Of a DNA stretch of 64,000 nt, positions 16,593 through 26,384 are shown piece by piece; the stretch's first letter is position 1, and each line of letters opens with the position of its first letter. The DNA is taken from the NCBI RefSeq assembly GCF_018595715.1, contig NZ_JAHEOJ010000019.1:1-64000 (forward strand), in the 5' to 3' direction. A model generated the notes under the pieces. The model saw only the letters and a program-made list of their open reading frames with translations. It was not told the origin of the DNA and searched no databases. The DNA is from Glaciecola sp. XM2 (GTDB lineage Bacteria; Pseudomonadota; Gammaproteobacteria; Enterobacterales; Alteromonadaceae). A program made the translations under genes and the position numbers.

Positions 16593-18227
16593 ATGAATGC
16601 GAGAACTGGCCTAGCAACAGCGGTCTGCCTTTTGGCGGCGGTTGTTGTTATGCCCCTCATAATTGTTGCCGCTAGCGTATTTTCAATCGATACTCAACTG
16701 TGGACACATCTTCTCGATACAGTATTTACAGAATACGTCTTTAATAGCCTAGTTTTGGCTGGAGGTGTTGGTCTTGGCGCCATTGTGATTGGGACCTATC
16801 TTGCCTACATCATGGTTAACTATCGCTTTTGGGGCAAGGGTGTTTTGAGCTGGTTGCTTATGCTGCCGCTGGCTATGCCTGCCTATATCATTGCCTACAC
16901 CTACACTGGCCTGCTTGATTTTAGCGGGCCAATTCAAACCGCCTTGCGTGAGACCTTTGGCTGGTCAAGAAACGACTATTGGTTTTGGGATATTCGGTCT
17001 TTATCTGGCGCGATAGTGATGATGATTCTTGTGCTCTATCCCTATGTGTACATTCTCGCGCGAAGCGCCTTTGCCGAACAATCCTATAGCTTTAACAAGG
17101 TCAGTGAGCTAGCCGGTTACACGCGCTTGCAACATATTAAACATGTGTCGCTACCACTTGCTCGTCCGGCTATTTTAACTGGGGCGTCTTTGGCGATGAT
17201 GGAGGCGCTAGCGGATTATGGCACGGTTGCCTATTTTGGCATCAGCACTTTCAGCACGGGCATTTTTAGAACGTGGTTTGGTATGGGGAGCTTACAAGGT
17301 GCGGCGCAATTATCTACTGTGCTTTGCGTGTTTGTGCTGGTGTTGTTGGTACTCGAAAAGCACAGTCGTAAAGACGCCGCTCGTTATCAGTCTAGACAGG
17401 CAAAATCCATCAGTCCTGTAAAATTACCGGGTGTAATAGGTTTAGGTGTTTTTGCATTGTGTTTAATTCCAGCAATATTTGGCTTTATCATTCCCTTCAT
17501 ACAACTGGCTATTTGGAGTATTGAATATGCAACGGTGGGTGATTTAGGCGACTTTATCACGCTGATTCAAAACTCATTAAGTTTGGCGGCCCTTGGCGCT
17601 GGTATTATCGTATTGTTCGCTGTTGTTGTGTCTTATAGCAAACGACTCAATGAGCAGCAGCCCTCAAAAATGCCGATGAAAACCGTTGAACAGGCCCTTA
17701 GCTTAGGCTATGCATTGCCAGGCATTGTGATTGCAGTGGGCGTATTAATACTGGCAGGCTGGACAGACCGTCAAATCAATCAGTTTACCCAAGCATGGTT
17801 TGACTATCGCCCTGGGCTGATTATTTCTGGGGGCATGATGATTCTGATTTTTGCCTACGCCGTTCGCTTTATCAGTGTTGCCCTACAAAATACTGAAACC
17901 GGTTTTATGCGCGTGCCGCAAAAGCTTGATCAAGCAGCTTTAAGTTTAAGCCCAAGCTACAAAAGGCTTTTGGGCAAAATTCAAATCCCGCTGTTATCGG
18001 CCAGTTTAATCAGTGCCACTTTATTGGTGTTTGTAGATATTCTCAAAGAGCTGCCAGCTACCTTGGTGCTGCGCCCATTTAACTTCAATACATTAGCAGT
18101 AAGAGCATATGAACTTGCTTCTGACGAACGCTTGATTGATGCTGCGCTACCCGCCATTACCATTGTATTGGTTGGGCTCATCCCCGTGGTGTTATTAACC
18201 CGACAACTGAATAAGGCGAATGTATAA
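16593..18227 (+). CDS. fbpB: Fe(III) ABC transporter permease (FbpB/SfuB-like, duplicated)
   Basis: The 544-residue inner-membrane protein has about 12 hydrophobic helices arranged as two homologous halves. Each half carries a permease EAA-type loop, ELAGYTRLQHIKHVSLPLARP (about 170-190) and AALSLSPSYKRLLGKIQIPL (about 449-468). This single-chain, internally duplicated form is typical of ferric-iron importers of the SfuB/FbpB type. It begins 28 bp after fbpA and ends 2 bp before fbpC, so the three are one operon. Confidence 0.9.
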   Translation: MNARTGLATAVCLLAAVVVMPLIIVAASVFSIDTQLWTHLLDTVFTEYVFNSLVLAGGVGLGAIVIGTYLAYIMVNYRFWGKGVLSWLLMLPLAMPAYIIAYTYTGLLDFSGPIQTALRETFGWSRNDYWFWDIRSLSGAIVMMILVLYPYVYILARSAFAEQSYSFNKVSELAGYTRLQHIKHVSLPLARPAILTGASLAMMEALADYGTVAYFGISTFSTGIFRTWFGMGSLQGAAQLSTVLCVFVLVLLVLEKHSRKDAARYQSRQAKSISPVKLPGVIGLGVFALCLIPAIFGFIIPFIQLAIWSIEYATVGDLGDFITLIQNSLSLAALGAGIIVLFAVVVSYSKRLNEQQPSKMPMKTVEQALSLGYALPGIVIAVGVLILAGWTDRQINQFTQAWFDYRPGLIISGGMMILIFAYAVRFISVALQNTETGFMRVPQKLDQAALSLSPSYKRLLGKIQIPLLSASLISATLLVFVDILKELPATLVLRPFNFNTLAVRAYELASDERLIDAALPAITIVLVGLIPVVLLTRQLNKANV

Positions 18228-18229
18228 AC

Positions 18230-19282
18230 ATGCTGACTCTTGAACATCTCTCTTTGGCTTATGGAACGATAGAGGTTCTTAAGCAAGTTGACTTGCAGTT
18301 AGAAACGGGTGAGATAGGCTGCATTTTAGGGCCTTCAGGATGCGGTAAAACAACGCTTTTACAAGCGATTGCGGGGTTTCATCCGGCGCAAAGTGGGCGC
18401 ATTCTGATTGACAGAGTGTGCGTCAACGATACGCAAACTAATTTAGCGCCAGATGCCAGAGGTGTGGGGGTAGTGTTTCAAGATTTTGCGCTATTTCCAC
18501 ACATGAGTGTGCTTAAAAATGTAGAGTATGGTCTACACAAACTACCAAAAGCACAGCGTACACAGGTGGCCACTGAGCACCTTTTATTAGTGGGCTTAGA
18601 AGATTACCTGCATGTATATCCCCATGAGCTTTCGGGCGGCCAACAGCAGCGCGCGGCCATTGCAAGAGCGGTAGCGCCTAAACCAAGACTGCTGCTGTTA
18701 GATGAGCCGTTTTCTAGTTTAGATCCGCAGCTGCGAGAGCGTGTAGCGGTAGATGTAAGAGCGCTTATCAAGCGCTTAGGCATTACCTCACTGCTCGTTA
18801 CCCACGACCAAAACGAAGCTTTTGCCATGGCCGATAAAATCGGCATTTTCGCGGAGCATAAATGCCAACAGTGGGACTCGGCCTATGCGTTGTATCATCA
18901 ACCTAGCACGCGTTTTGTGGCTAACTTTATTGGAGAGAGTACCTTTATTTCCGGTGAAGTTATGCATCAAGATCAGTGGTATGTAAACACCCAATTAGGC
19001 AGACTGGCATTAACCCACAGCCACAACTTTGTTGAAAATCAGCGTGTAGACGTATTGGTGCGACCTGACGATATATTGCATCAAGATAGCAGCCCTTTGA
19101 AGGCGACAGTGACCGATCGACGGTTTCGTGGGGCGCATATTTTGTATCGCTTAAACCTGCCAAATTTTAACGAAGAAGTGCTTTGCTTAGCCCCGAGTCA
19201 TCACAACCACCAAATCGGTGAGTCTTTTGGTATTCGTTTGTCGATTGAACACGTGATTTGCTTCGCTAGCGACAACAACTAG
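18230..19282 (+). CDS. fbpC: Fe(III) ABC transporter ATPase FbpC
   Basis: The 350-residue ATPase has Walker A GPSGCGKTT (about 34-42), signature LSGGQQQRAAIARA, Walker B LLLLDEPFSSLD, H-loop LLVTHD and a C-terminal TOBE-like domain (about 240-340). It belongs to the FbpC/PotA group and powers the importer formed with the two preceding genes. Related ATPases serve putrescine or thiamine; the neighbouring FutA-like binding protein decides for iron. Confidence 0.9.
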   Translation: MLTLEHLSLAYGTIEVLKQVDLQLETGEIGCILGPSGCGKTTLLQAIAGFHPAQSGRILIDRVCVNDTQTNLAPDARGVGVVFQDFALFPHMSVLKNVEYGLHKLPKAQRTQVATEHLLLVGLEDYLHVYPHELSGGQQQRAAIARAVAPKPRLLLLDEPFSSLDPQLRERVAVDVRALIKRLGITSLLVTHDQNEAFAMADKIGIFAEHKCQQWDSAYALYHQPSTRFVANFIGESTFISGEVMHQDQWYVNTQLGRLALTHSHNFVENQRVDVLVRPDDILHQDSSPLKATVTDRRFRGAHILYRLNLPNFNEEVLCLAPSHHNHQIGESFGIRLSIEHVICFASDNN

Positions 19283-19323
19283 TTATATATCGCCGATTAA
19301 GTGAATTAATAGCCCTCTAGGCG

Positions 19324-19352
19324 TTTTGCATTGCCTACCTTTGGTCTATAAT
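19324..19352 (+). promoter_or_regulatory. Probable sigma70 promoter of aspS-nudB-ruvCAB
   Basis: TATAAT at 19347-19352 is preceded at 17 bp by TTTTGC (19324-19329), or at 15 bp by TTGCAT. The next bases are GC-rich (AGCGCGC), as at many translation-gene promoters. The aspS ATG is 61 bases downstream. Confidence 0.5.
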
Positions 19353-19413
19353 AGCGCGCTTCAATCAATCAACATCTCGCCATCGCGGCAAGCAAGTAAT
19401 TTATAGGCTGATA

Positions 19414-21177
19414 ATGCGCACCGACTACTGTGGAAGAATAGATAAACAATACATTGGACAAACCGTCACTCTGAAGGGGTGGGTAAATAAACGTCGTGAT
19501 TTAGGTGGCGTTATTTTTATCGATTTACGCGACAGAGAAGGTATTTTACAAGTAGTCATCGACCCAGACACAGAAGCTGCCTTTGCCACTGCATCACAGC
19601 TGCGTAATGAATTTTGTATTGAACTTGTTGGGCTAGTTAGAGCGCGCCCAGAGAGTCAAATCAATGCCGATATGCGCACCGGCGAAGTAGAGTTATTAGG
19701 TAAAGAAGTCACTATTATCAATAGCGCACCTGCCTTGCCGCTGGATTGGAATCAAGAAAACAGCGAAGAGCAACGTCTTAAGTATCGCTATTTAGATTTA
19801 CGTCGCCCATTGATGACTAACCGCTTAGTGTTTCGTAGCAAAGTCACAGGTGCGGTGAGACGTTACTTAGAAGATAACGACTTTTTAGATATCGAAACGC
19901 CTATTCTCACCGCAGCAACGCCAGAGGGCGCTAGAGATTATCTTGTTCCCAGTCGCACGCACAAAGGTGAGTTTTTTGCTTTGCCACAGTCTCCGCAACT
20001 GTTTAAACAATTGTTGATGATGAGTGGCATGGACAAGTATTATCAAATCGTAAAATGCTTCCGCGATGAAGATTTGCGTGCAGACCGCCAACCAGAATTC
20101 ACCCAAATTGATATTGAAACCTCGTTTTTAGATGCCGATAGCGTGATGAAAATCACTGAAGGTCTTATCCGCAGTTTGTTTACACAAATGCTTGATGTGG
20201 ATTTAGGAGACTTCCCTGTCATGAGCTACGCAGAGGCTATGCAACGTTATGGCTCCGACAAGCCCGATTTACGTAACCCACTGGAAATTGTCGATGTGGC
20301 TGATATTGTCAAAGACATTGAGTTTAAAGTGTTTAGCGGCCCAGCAAATGATGCAAACGGACGCGTATCGGTCATTTGTGTGCCAGGCGGCGCAAGTTTA
20401 TCGCGTAAGCAAATTGACCAATACGGTGAGTTTGTAGGTATTTATGGGGCTAAAGGCCTTGCTTGGATGAAGGTGAACGAAGTAGCTAAAGGCATTGAAG
20501 GCTTGCAGTCGCCCGTGCTTAAGTTCTTTAACGCCGAGGCCGTCGATAAGCTCCTTAAGGCCACTCAGGCAAAAGACGGTGATATCTTATTTTTTGGTGC
20601 AGATACCTACAATGTCGTCACAGAAGCCCTTGGCGCTCTGCGTTTAAAACTGGGCAAAGACTTTGACCTACTGCAAGGCGAGTGGAAGCCGCTATGGGTG
20701 GTTGACTTCCCCATGTTTGAAGAGGCCGATGGGCAATTGCACGCACTGCATCACCCGTTCACCGCGCCGCGAGATAGCAGTCTAGATGCTTTGAAAAACA
20801 ATCCTACAGAGGCCTTATCTAACGCCTACGATATGGTCCTAAATGGCGTAGAGCTTGGCGGCGGTTCGGTGCGTATCCACGATATGAAAATGCAGTCCTT
20901 GGTATTTGAACTGCTAGGTATTAGCAAAGAAGAAGCCCAGCAAAAATTTGGCTTCTTATTAGAAGCATTAAAATACGGTACACCTCCCCATGCAGGTTTG
21001 GCATTTGGCCTCGACCGTTTAGTGATGTTAATGCTCGGTGCAGATTCTATTCGCGACGTGATGGCCTTCCCTAAAACGACGACCGCGGCATGTCCATTAA
21101 CCGGTGCGCCAGGAAAGGCAAACCCTGATCAGCTTAAAGAGCTTGCGATAGCGACCATTCAGGAAAAACAAGCATAA
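19414..21177 (+). CDS. aspS: Aspartate-tRNA ligase AspS
   Basis: The 587-residue class II synthetase has an N-terminal OB anticodon-binding domain (about 1-105) and the catalytic core with motif 2 ([18 protein letters not shown]). The bacterial GAD insertion lies at about 285-410, and motif 3 near the C-terminus reads [15 protein letters not shown]. Length matches E. coli AspS (590). It charges tRNA-Asp. It leads the cluster with nudB and ruvCAB, one base before nudB. Confidence 0.97.
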   Translation: MRTDYCGRIDKQYIGQTVTLKGWVNKRRDLGGVIFIDLRDREGILQVVIDPDTEAAFATASQLRNEFCIELVGLVRARPESQINADMRTGEVELLGKEVTIINSAPALPLDWNQENSEEQRLKYRYLDLRRPLMTNRLVFRSKVTGAVRRYLEDNDFLDIETPILTAATPEGARDYLVPSRTHKGEFFALPQSPQLFKQLLMMSGMDKYYQIVKCFRDEDLRADRQPEFTQIDIETSFLDADSVMKITEGLIRSLFTQMLDVDLGDFPVMSYAEAMQRYGSDKPDLRNPLEIVDVADIVKDIEFKVFSGPANDANGRVSVICVPGGASLSRKQIDQYGEFVGIYGAKGLAWMKVNEVAKGIEGLQSPVLKFFNAEAVDKLLKATQAKDGDILFFGADTYNVVTEALGALRLKLGKDFDLLQGEWKPLWVVDFPMFEEADGQLHALHHPFTAPRDSSLDALKNNPTEALSNAYDMVLNGVELGGGSVRIHDMKMQSLVFELLGISKEEAQQKFGFLLEALKYGTPPHAGLAFGLDRLVMLMLGADSIRDVMAFPKTTTAACPLTGAPGKANPDQLKELAIATIQEKQA

Positions 21178-21178
21178 T

Positions 21179-21619
21179 ATGACCTTAAAACGTCCAGAGT
21201 CAGTGCTCGTGGTGCTTTATAGTGAAGATGCGCAAGTCTTACTATTGCAACGTGATGACGACGCTGACTTCTGGCAATCGGTCACCGGCACGATTGAAGC
21301 AGGCGAAACCCCTATTCAAACTGCTTATCGTGAGGTCGCAGAAGAGACGGGCTTAATATTAGAGTTTGCCAAGCATCAGATAGTAGATTGTCGGCAAATT
21401 AATCAATACCGCATTCGCAAGCAGTGGCTTCATCGCTACCCTGAAGGCACGGTTTACAACGACGAACATGTCTTTTGCGCAAAGGTCAGCAGTAACCACA
21501 CCATTACCTTGACCGAACACCTTAGTTACCAATGGATGAGTAAGTCAGACGCTATCGCTCGTGCGTGGTCTGAATCCAATCGTTTGGCCATAGAAAAATA
21601 TGTCCCGAGCGTCTTGTGA
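21179..21619 (+). CDS. nudB: Dihydroneopterin triphosphate diphosphatase NudB (Nudix)
   Basis: The 146-residue Nudix hydrolase has the box GTIEAGETPIQTAYREVAEETG (about 37-58) with all the metal-binding glutamates. The N-terminal RPESVLVVLYS and the family spacing match E. coli NudB, which removes pyrophosphate from dihydroneopterin triphosphate in folate synthesis. In E. coli the order is aspS-nudB-yebC-ruvC; here ruvC follows directly and yebC is absent from this spot. Confidence 0.9.
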   Translation: MTLKRPESVLVVLYSEDAQVLLLQRDDDADFWQSVTGTIEAGETPIQTAYREVAEETGLILEFAKHQIVDCRQINQYRIRKQWLHRYPEGTVYNDEHVFCAKVSSNHTITLTEHLSYQWMSKSDAIARAWSESNRLAIEKYVPSVL

Positions 21620-21630
21620 GCATTTAATGT

Positions 21631-22152
21631 ATGAAGATTATTCTTGGCATTGATCCCGGCTCACGCATCACAGGTTATGGTCTAATTAAGGTAGTGGCCA
21701 ATAAGGCTGTCTATCTTGCAAGCGGATGCATTCGAGTCGAAGATGAAAAAATGTCGGTGCGCTTACACAATGTATTTACCGGAGTCAGTGAAATTATTCG
21801 CCAGTTCTCTCCTAGCGAATTTGCGATTGAACAAGTATTTATGGCAAAGAACCCTGATTCGGCGCTCAAGCTCGGTCAAGCGCGCGGGGCGGCTATTGTG
21901 GCGGCGACAACGAATGAATTGCCCGTTGCCGAATATTCCGCCCGACAAATCAAGCAGTCGGTAGTGGGCAAGGGGGCTGCAGATAAAGTACAAGTGCAGC
22001 ATATGGTCACGCATCTGTTAAAACTGAGCAAAACACCGCAAGCAGATGCAGCAGATGCACTTGCAGTTGCCTTGTGTCACTTGCATACTGAGCAGAGCTT
22101 GGTGCGCATGGCGGGGCAGGCAACAAAAACGGTTCGTCGTCGGTTGCGCTAA
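21631..22152 (+). CDS. ruvC: Holliday junction resolvase RuvC
   Basis: The 173-residue endonuclease cuts Holliday junctions symmetrically. The catalytic acidic set is visible: D7 (LGIDPG), E68 (AIEQVFM) and the C-terminal pair in [14 protein letters not shown]. Length equals E. coli RuvC. It sits 11 bp after nudB and 47 bp before ruvA, which with ruvB encodes the branch-migration motor. Confidence 0.97.
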   Translation: MKIILGIDPGSRITGYGLIKVVANKAVYLASGCIRVEDEKMSVRLHNVFTGVSEIIRQFSPSEFAIEQVFMAKNPDSALKLGQARGAAIVAATTNELPVAEYSARQIKQSVVGKGAADKVQVQHMVTHLLKLSKTPQADAADALAVALCHLHTEQSLVRMAGQATKTVRRRLR

Positions 22153-22199
22153 AACGACGCGAGCCTACATTTTAATCGTCACAACATGATAATAATAAT

Positions 22200-22823
22200 A
22201 TGATTGGTTCACTTCGCGGTACGATTACAGAAAAGCTTCCACCTGATATTTTGCTAGACGTAAACGGTGTGGGCTATGAAATACAGCTTCCTATGACAAG
22301 CTTTTATCAACTGCCCGATGTGGGGGCTCAAGTGAGCTTATTTACCCACTTTGTGGTGCGTGAAGACGCCCAACTGTTATTTGGTTTTATTGAACGCAGC
22401 GAGCGAAGCTTGTTCCGTGTGCTGATTAAAGCCAACGGTGTAGGCCCCAAACTAGCGTGTACCATTTTATCGGGTATGTCAGCATCTCAATTTATACATA
22501 GCGTGATGCATGAGGATATCACTGCGCTAGTGAAAATGCCTGGCGTAGGAAAGAAAACCGCAGAAAGATTAGTAGTGGAGCTCAAAGACAAGCTCAATGA
22601 TATTGATGCGCCAATGAGCGCCGCTCAGCTATCAGCCCCTGTGTCTGATCAAACTCAAGCGCCGGTTTTAATGCCCACTGCGTCGGCAAAAGATGAAGCC
22701 ATCAGTGCATTAGTAGCGCTTGGATACAAACGTGTACAGGCAGAGCAATCGATTAAAGCGATATTTAATGAAGATGCTAGCAGTGAACAATTGATCCGCG
22801 ATGCACTTAAGTCTATGGTGTAG
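22200..22823 (+). CDS. ruvA: Holliday junction branch migration protein RuvA
   Basis: The 207-residue RuvA has an OB-fold domain I (MIGSLRGTI...LLFGF, about 1-62) and two helix-hairpin-helix DNA-binding motifs ([13 protein letters not shown] and [16 protein letters not shown]). An acidic or flexible linker and the C-terminal domain III (about 155-207) that contacts RuvB follow. It forms the tetramer that holds the junction. The stop overlaps a possible GTG start of ruvB by one base. Confidence 0.97.
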   Translation: MIGSLRGTITEKLPPDILLDVNGVGYEIQLPMTSFYQLPDVGAQVSLFTHFVVREDAQLLFGFIERSERSLFRVLIKANGVGPKLACTILSGMSASQFIHSVMHEDITALVKMPGVGKKTAERLVVELKDKLNDIDAPMSAAQLSAPVSDQTQAPVLMPTASAKDEAISALVALGYKRVQAEQSIKAIFNEDASSEQLIRDALKSMV

Positions 22824-22843
22824 TGGCACAAATTGAGAGACCT

Positions 22844-23848
22844 ATGATAGAAGCAGATCGGATTATAGAACCCACCGCACAAAACGAAGATGAAGCCGTT
22901 GATCGCGCCATTCGCCCGAAGATGCTTGCTGATTATGCAGGGCAAGACCATGTGTGTGAGCAAATGGAAATTTTCATCCAGGCCGCACGCAAACGCGAAG
23001 AGGCCCTAGACCATTTATTGATATTCGGTCCACCGGGTCTAGGTAAGACCACGCTTGCCAACATTGTCGCCAACGAAATGAATGTGAGCATTAAAACTAC
23101 ATCGGGTCCTGTGCTAGAAAAAGCCGGTGATTTAGCCGCGTTATTAACTAATCTAGAAGAAAATGATGTTTTGTTTATCGACGAAATTCATCGTTTGAGC
23201 CCCGTTGTTGAAGAAGTGCTCTATCCAGCGATGGAAGACTATCAGCTTGATATTATGATAGGAGAAGGGCCTGCTGCACGCTCGATTAAACTCGAGTTGC
23301 CGCCATTTACCCTGATTGGCGCAACCACTCGCGCCGGCTCGCTGACCTCGCCTTTAAGAGACCGTTTTGGCATTGTTCAGCGCCTCGAATTTTACAACGT
23401 AAAAGATTTAACTAATATCGTTGCTCGCAGCGCTAGTTACCTCAACTTAGAAATGCAAGAAGCGGGCGCTTATGAAATTGCTAAGCGTAGCCGCGGTACC
23501 CCAAGAATTGCTAATCGATTGCTGCGCAGAGTACGTGACTTTGCTGAAGTGAAGTCGGACGGTTGCATCAATGCAGAGGTAGCTTCCAGTGCTCTTAATA
23601 TGCTCGATGTCGACAAGCAAGGTTTTGATTTTATGGACCGAAAGTTACTGCTTGCCATTATTGAAAAATTTGGCGGTGGCCCAGTAGGTTTAGAGAATGT
23701 GGCAGCTGCCATTGGTGAAGAAAAAGAAACCATCGAAGATGTGATAGAGCCGTTTTTGATTCAGCAAGGCTTTTTACAGCGCACACCTCGCGGACGTATT
23801 GCAACTGAGCATGCATATGCGCATCTTGGTTTTGAAGTGAAAAAATAA
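22844..23848 (+). CDS. ruvB: Holliday junction branch migration ATPase RuvB
   Basis: The AAA+ helicase motor has Walker [10 protein letters not shown], Walker [11 protein letters not shown], sensor [19 protein letters not shown] and the winged-helix C-terminus (FLQRTPRGR). I chose ATG 22844 ([10 protein letters not shown]), which matches the E. coli N-terminus and has GAGAG at 6 bases. An in-frame GTG at 22823 would overlap the ruvA stop. The product is 334 residues, like E. coli (336). It is the last gene of the aspS cluster. Confidence 0.96.
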   Translation: MIEADRIIEPTAQNEDEAVDRAIRPKMLADYAGQDHVCEQMEIFIQAARKREEALDHLLIFGPPGLGKTTLANIVANEMNVSIKTTSGPVLEKAGDLAALLTNLEENDVLFIDEIHRLSPVVEEVLYPAMEDYQLDIMIGEGPAARSIKLELPPFTLIGATTRAGSLTSPLRDRFGIVQRLEFYNVKDLTNIVARSASYLNLEMQEAGAYEIAKRSRGTPRIANRLLRRVRDFAEVKSDGCINAEVASSALNMLDVDKQGFDFMDRKLLLAIIEKFGGGPVGLENVAAAIGEEKETIEDVIEPFLIQQGFLQRTPRGRIATEHAYAHLGFEVKK

Positions 23849-23868
23849 AATATTGCTGGATTAAAAGC

Positions 23869-23896
23869 AAAAAAAAGCCCGCAACGAGTGCGGGCT
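23869..23896 (-). terminator. Intrinsic terminator facing left between ruvB and ybgC
   Basis: The 8-bp perfect stem (23876-23883 with 23889-23896) and 5-base loop are followed by eight T only on the minus strand. It therefore does not serve ruvB, which reads rightward; on the plus strand only AAAATAATC follows. Confidence 0.8.
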
Positions 23897-23958
23897 AAAA
23901 TAATCAACGGAAGGGATCCATAAAACACGAAACAAACTCTGCATCGCATCGATATGGT
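23869..23958 (-). ncRNA. Candidate Hfq-type small RNA with its own promoter and terminator
   Basis: On the minus strand TTGCCT (23990-23985), a 16-bp spacer and TATGAT (23968-23963) form a good sigma70 promoter. About 80 bases later an intrinsic terminator ends the unit (stem AGCCCGCA/TGCGGGCT, then eight T). No protein gene on that strand lies between or directly upstream, so the unit would be a free RNA of about 90 nt. It has a U-rich stretch (GATTATTTT) before the terminator, as in Hfq-binding RNAs, and an exposed CCCTTCCG that could pair with ribosome sites. Not recognised as a known RNA. Confidence 0.55.
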
Positions 23959-24119
23959 GCGTATCATACGAGTTTTTCATCGCTAGGCAATTGAATTAAA
24001 TTTTGGTTTCGCATTAATAAAATTCATGCTTTAAATTGATCTGTATTTGATGGTTTGTATATTTAAATGGGTGCTTAGCAATTTTTTTACAAATTACTTA
24101 TAAAAAATAACAATTTCCC

Positions 24120-24524
24120 ATGAAAAAATTTGATAAGAAAATACGCGTTTATTATGAAGACACCGATGCAGGCGGCATTGTTTACTACGCTAACTACCTA
24201 AAATACTTCGAAAGAGCGCGTTCTGATTGGGTGAGGCAGCTAGGAGCAGATCAAGTAAATTTATTGGAACAATCCATTGCTTTTGTCGTCAAAGAACTCA
24301 ATATTGTCTACCACAAAAGCGCTGTGCTCGACGATGTGCTAACAGTAAGCTGTGAGCCGACTATAATAAAGCGTGTGAGCATAATGTTTAACCAAGCGGT
24401 ATATAATAATAAAAAAGAATGTTTGGTCGAGGCAAAGGTAAAAGTAGGGTGCGTAGATACCCGCAAAAAAACGCCTTGTCCGATCCCATCTAACCTTTTG
24501 AGGGAAATGCGTAGTGACAAATGA
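24120..24524 (+). CDS. ybgC: Tol-Pal-associated acyl-CoA thioesterase YbgC
   Basis: The 134-residue hot-dog thioesterase carries the 4-hydroxybenzoyl-CoA thioesterase-type active segment [19 protein letters not shown] (about 11-29), including the catalytic aspartate. YbgC acts on acyl-CoA or acyl-ACP and is the standard first gene of tol-pal operons. The 3' end overlaps the GTG start of tolQ by 11 bases. The 270-bp upstream region contains the small RNA candidate on the other strand. Confidence 0.93.
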   Translation: MKKFDKKIRVYYEDTDAGGIVYYANYLKYFERARSDWVRQLGADQVNLLEQSIAFVVKELNIVYHKSAVLDDVLTVSCEPTIIKRVSIMFNQAVYNNKKECLVEAKVKVGCVDTRKKTPCPIPSNLLREMRSDK

Positions 24525-25194
24525 TATGTCAATCGCCAGCTTAGTGCTGGAAGCAAGTCTTGTAGTTCAATTTATCATGTTATTGTTGTTAGGTATGTCG
24601 GTGTCTAGCTGGGCGTATATTTTTCAGCGCAACTCGGCATTAAAATCAGCCCAGCAAGAGCTAAGAGAATTTGAAGATTCGTTTTGGTCGGGAGCGGACC
24701 TAAATAAACTTTATGGTGAGCTTTCGCAAAGGGAAGGCTTATTTGGATGCTCCCTCATATTTTGTTCTGGTTTTAAAGAATATGTCAGGATGCGTAAAAC
24801 ACCTGGAGTTGCACCAGAATCCATTACCGATAGCACCTATCGAGCAATGCGTGTGTCTATGTCTCGCGAGGTAGATGAGTTAGAGACACGTTTGCCGTAT
24901 CTGGCGACAGTGGGTTCGATTTCCCCCTACATTGGTTTACTTGGAACGGTATACGGCATCATGACCGCCTTTATTGCACTAGGGCAAGTTAAACAAGCCA
25001 CCTTACAAATGGTTGCGCCAGGTATTGCTGAAGCCTTGATTGCCACGGCAATTGGTCTTTTTGCTGCCATTCCTGCTTATGTTGCCTACAACCGTTTCAC
25101 CACGAAAGTGGAAAAAATTGAAAATGCATACGGCAATTTCATGGAAGAGTTTTCTGCTATCTTGCATCGCCAAAGTCTAGCGAGCAGAGGATAG
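24514..25194 (+). CDS. tolQ: Tol-Pal system proton channel subunit TolQ
   Basis: The 226-residue inner-membrane protein of the TolQ/ExbB family has three membrane helices (about 15-35, 138-160, 170-192). The last two carry the proton-path residues near [13 protein letters not shown] and [13 protein letters not shown]. The start is GTG 24514 ([10 protein letters not shown], like E. coli MTDMNIL), with AGGG upstream. ATG 24526 is possible but has no ribosome site. It pairs with TolR to energise TolA. Confidence 0.94.
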   Translation: MTNDMSIASLVLEASLVVQFIMLLLLGMSVSSWAYIFQRNSALKSAQQELREFEDSFWSGADLNKLYGELSQREGLFGCSLIFCSGFKEYVRMRKTPGVAPESITDSTYRAMRVSMSREVDELETRLPYLATVGSISPYIGLLGTVYGIMTAFIALGQVKQATLQMVAPGIAEALIATAIGLFAAIPAYVAYNRFTTKVEKIENAYGNFMEEFSAILHRQSLASRG

Positions 25195-25197
25195 GCT

Positions 25198-25620
25198 ATG
25201 TATCAAAGACGCAGACGTCGCCCGGTTTCTGAAATGAACGTTGTACCCTACATCGATGTGATGTTAGTGCTACTTATCATATTCATGGCAACCGCCTCGG
25301 TTATTGCGCAAGGCGTAAATGTAGATTTGCCTAAAGCTAATGCGCAAACCCTAGAAACCGAAGAAGAAATTATCATGATTGTGTCGATAGACGCACAGGG
25401 TCAGTACTATCTTAATGTGGGCGACAATCCTGACCAACCCATAGGCGCAAATGCGGTTGCGGCGCTGGTGCGCTCTCGCTTACAGGCCGACCCGACGATT
25501 CCAGTAGTGGTAAATGGTGACAGAAATATTAGTTATGAAAAAGTGATTGATTTGATGGTGCTATTGCAAAATTCTGGCGCCAGTTCAGTTGGTTTGATGA
25601 CGGACCCTAACGCTACCTAA
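25198..25620 (+). CDS. tolR: Tol-Pal system protein TolR
   Basis: The 140-residue protein has a single membrane helix (about 17-38) carrying the essential aspartate in NVVPYIDVMLVLLIIFMATA, followed by a periplasmic domain. It belongs to the ExbD/TolR family and forms the proton-driven stator with TolQ. It begins 3 bp after tolQ and ends 2 bp before tolA. Confidence 0.95.
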   Translation: MYQRRRRRPVSEMNVVPYIDVMLVLLIIFMATASVIAQGVNVDLPKANAQTLETEEEIIMIVSIDAQGQYYLNVGDNPDQPIGANAVAALVRSRLQADPTIPVVVNGDRNISYEKVIDLMVLLQNSGASSVGLMTDPNAT

Positions 25621-25622
25621 TT

Positions 25623-26384
25623 ATGCAAAGTAAAAAGGCGATTCTCATATCACTTGGACTTCACTCAGCGTTGTTGGTGGCGCTGTTAGTGTCGGTTGAT
25701 TTTGGCCGCAAGCCAGCGGTTGCAGCATCGGCGCCGTCTCAGCCTATCCAAGCGGTGTTCATTGATGCGCAGGCCATTGCGGACCAAAAGCGCAAGCAAG
25801 AGCAAGCAGAAGCGCAAGCACGACAACAAGAAAGAGAAAAACGCGAACAGCGTGAGCGTGAACAAGCCGCTGAACGTGAACGAATCAAAAAAGCGGCCGA
25901 TGCGCGCAAAAAGAAAGAGCAAGAAGAAGCGCGAAAACGTGAGCAAGAACGCCAGCGCACCCTTGAAGAGCAGCGCCAGCGAGAGCAAGAAATTCAGCGT
26001 CGCATAGAAGAAGAAAACAAGCGCAAAGAAGCCTTAGAGCGCGAGATTGCCCAGCAGCTAGAGCAAGAGCAAGCTGCGCGATCTGCAGCGAATCAAAGAC
26101 GTGTGATGAGTGAGGTTGAAAAGTATCAAGCGTTGGTACATCAAACCATTGTCCAAAACCTGTTCGATTTTGACAGTTTTATTGGTCGCACATGTCGCTT
26201 AAATGTGCGCTTAGCACCTAATGGCTTAGTGATAGATGTGCGCATTTTGGATGGCAACGATGCACTGTGCAGGGCATCTCGGGCGGCGGTGTTACGACCC
26301 GACACCTTGCCAGTATCGAAAGACCCAGCAGTGTTTGCTGAATTTAAAGATTTTAATATTACTGTAAGGCCGGAGTCTCAATGA
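25623..26384 (+). CDS. tolA: Cell envelope integrity protein TolA
   Basis: The 253-residue protein has one N-terminal membrane helix (about 7-25), then a long charged Lys/Arg/Glu/Gln/Ala helix (about 55-160) that spans the periplasm. A small C-terminal domain (about 165-253) contacts TolB, Pal and colicins or phage. The helix is shorter than in E. coli TolA (421 residues). The low-complexity region creates long spurious frames on both strands. The stop overlaps the tolB ATG (ATGA). Confidence 0.93.
   Translation: MQSKKAILISLGLHSALLVALLVSVDFGRKPAVAASAPSQPIQAVFIDAQAIADQKRKQEQAEAQARQQEREKREQREREQAAERERIKKAADARKKKEQEEARKREQERQRTLEEQRQREQEIQRRIEEENKRKEALEREIAQQLEQEQAARSAANQRRVMSEVEKYQALVHQTIVQNLFDFDSFIGRTCRLNVRLAPNGLVIDVRILDGNDALCRASRAAVLRPDTLPVSKDPAVFAEFKDFNITVRPESQ

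Noticed and set aside
23761-23967. A minus-strand 68-codon frame starting at the sRNA candidate's -10 element.
   Set aside because: It crosses the strong terminator and continues into ruvB antisense, so it cannot be translated from that transcript.
25686-26007. Long frames on both strands across tolA.
   Set aside because: They arise from the repetitive Lys/Glu/Gln/Ala codons of the TolA helix; tolA itself fits its operon and family.
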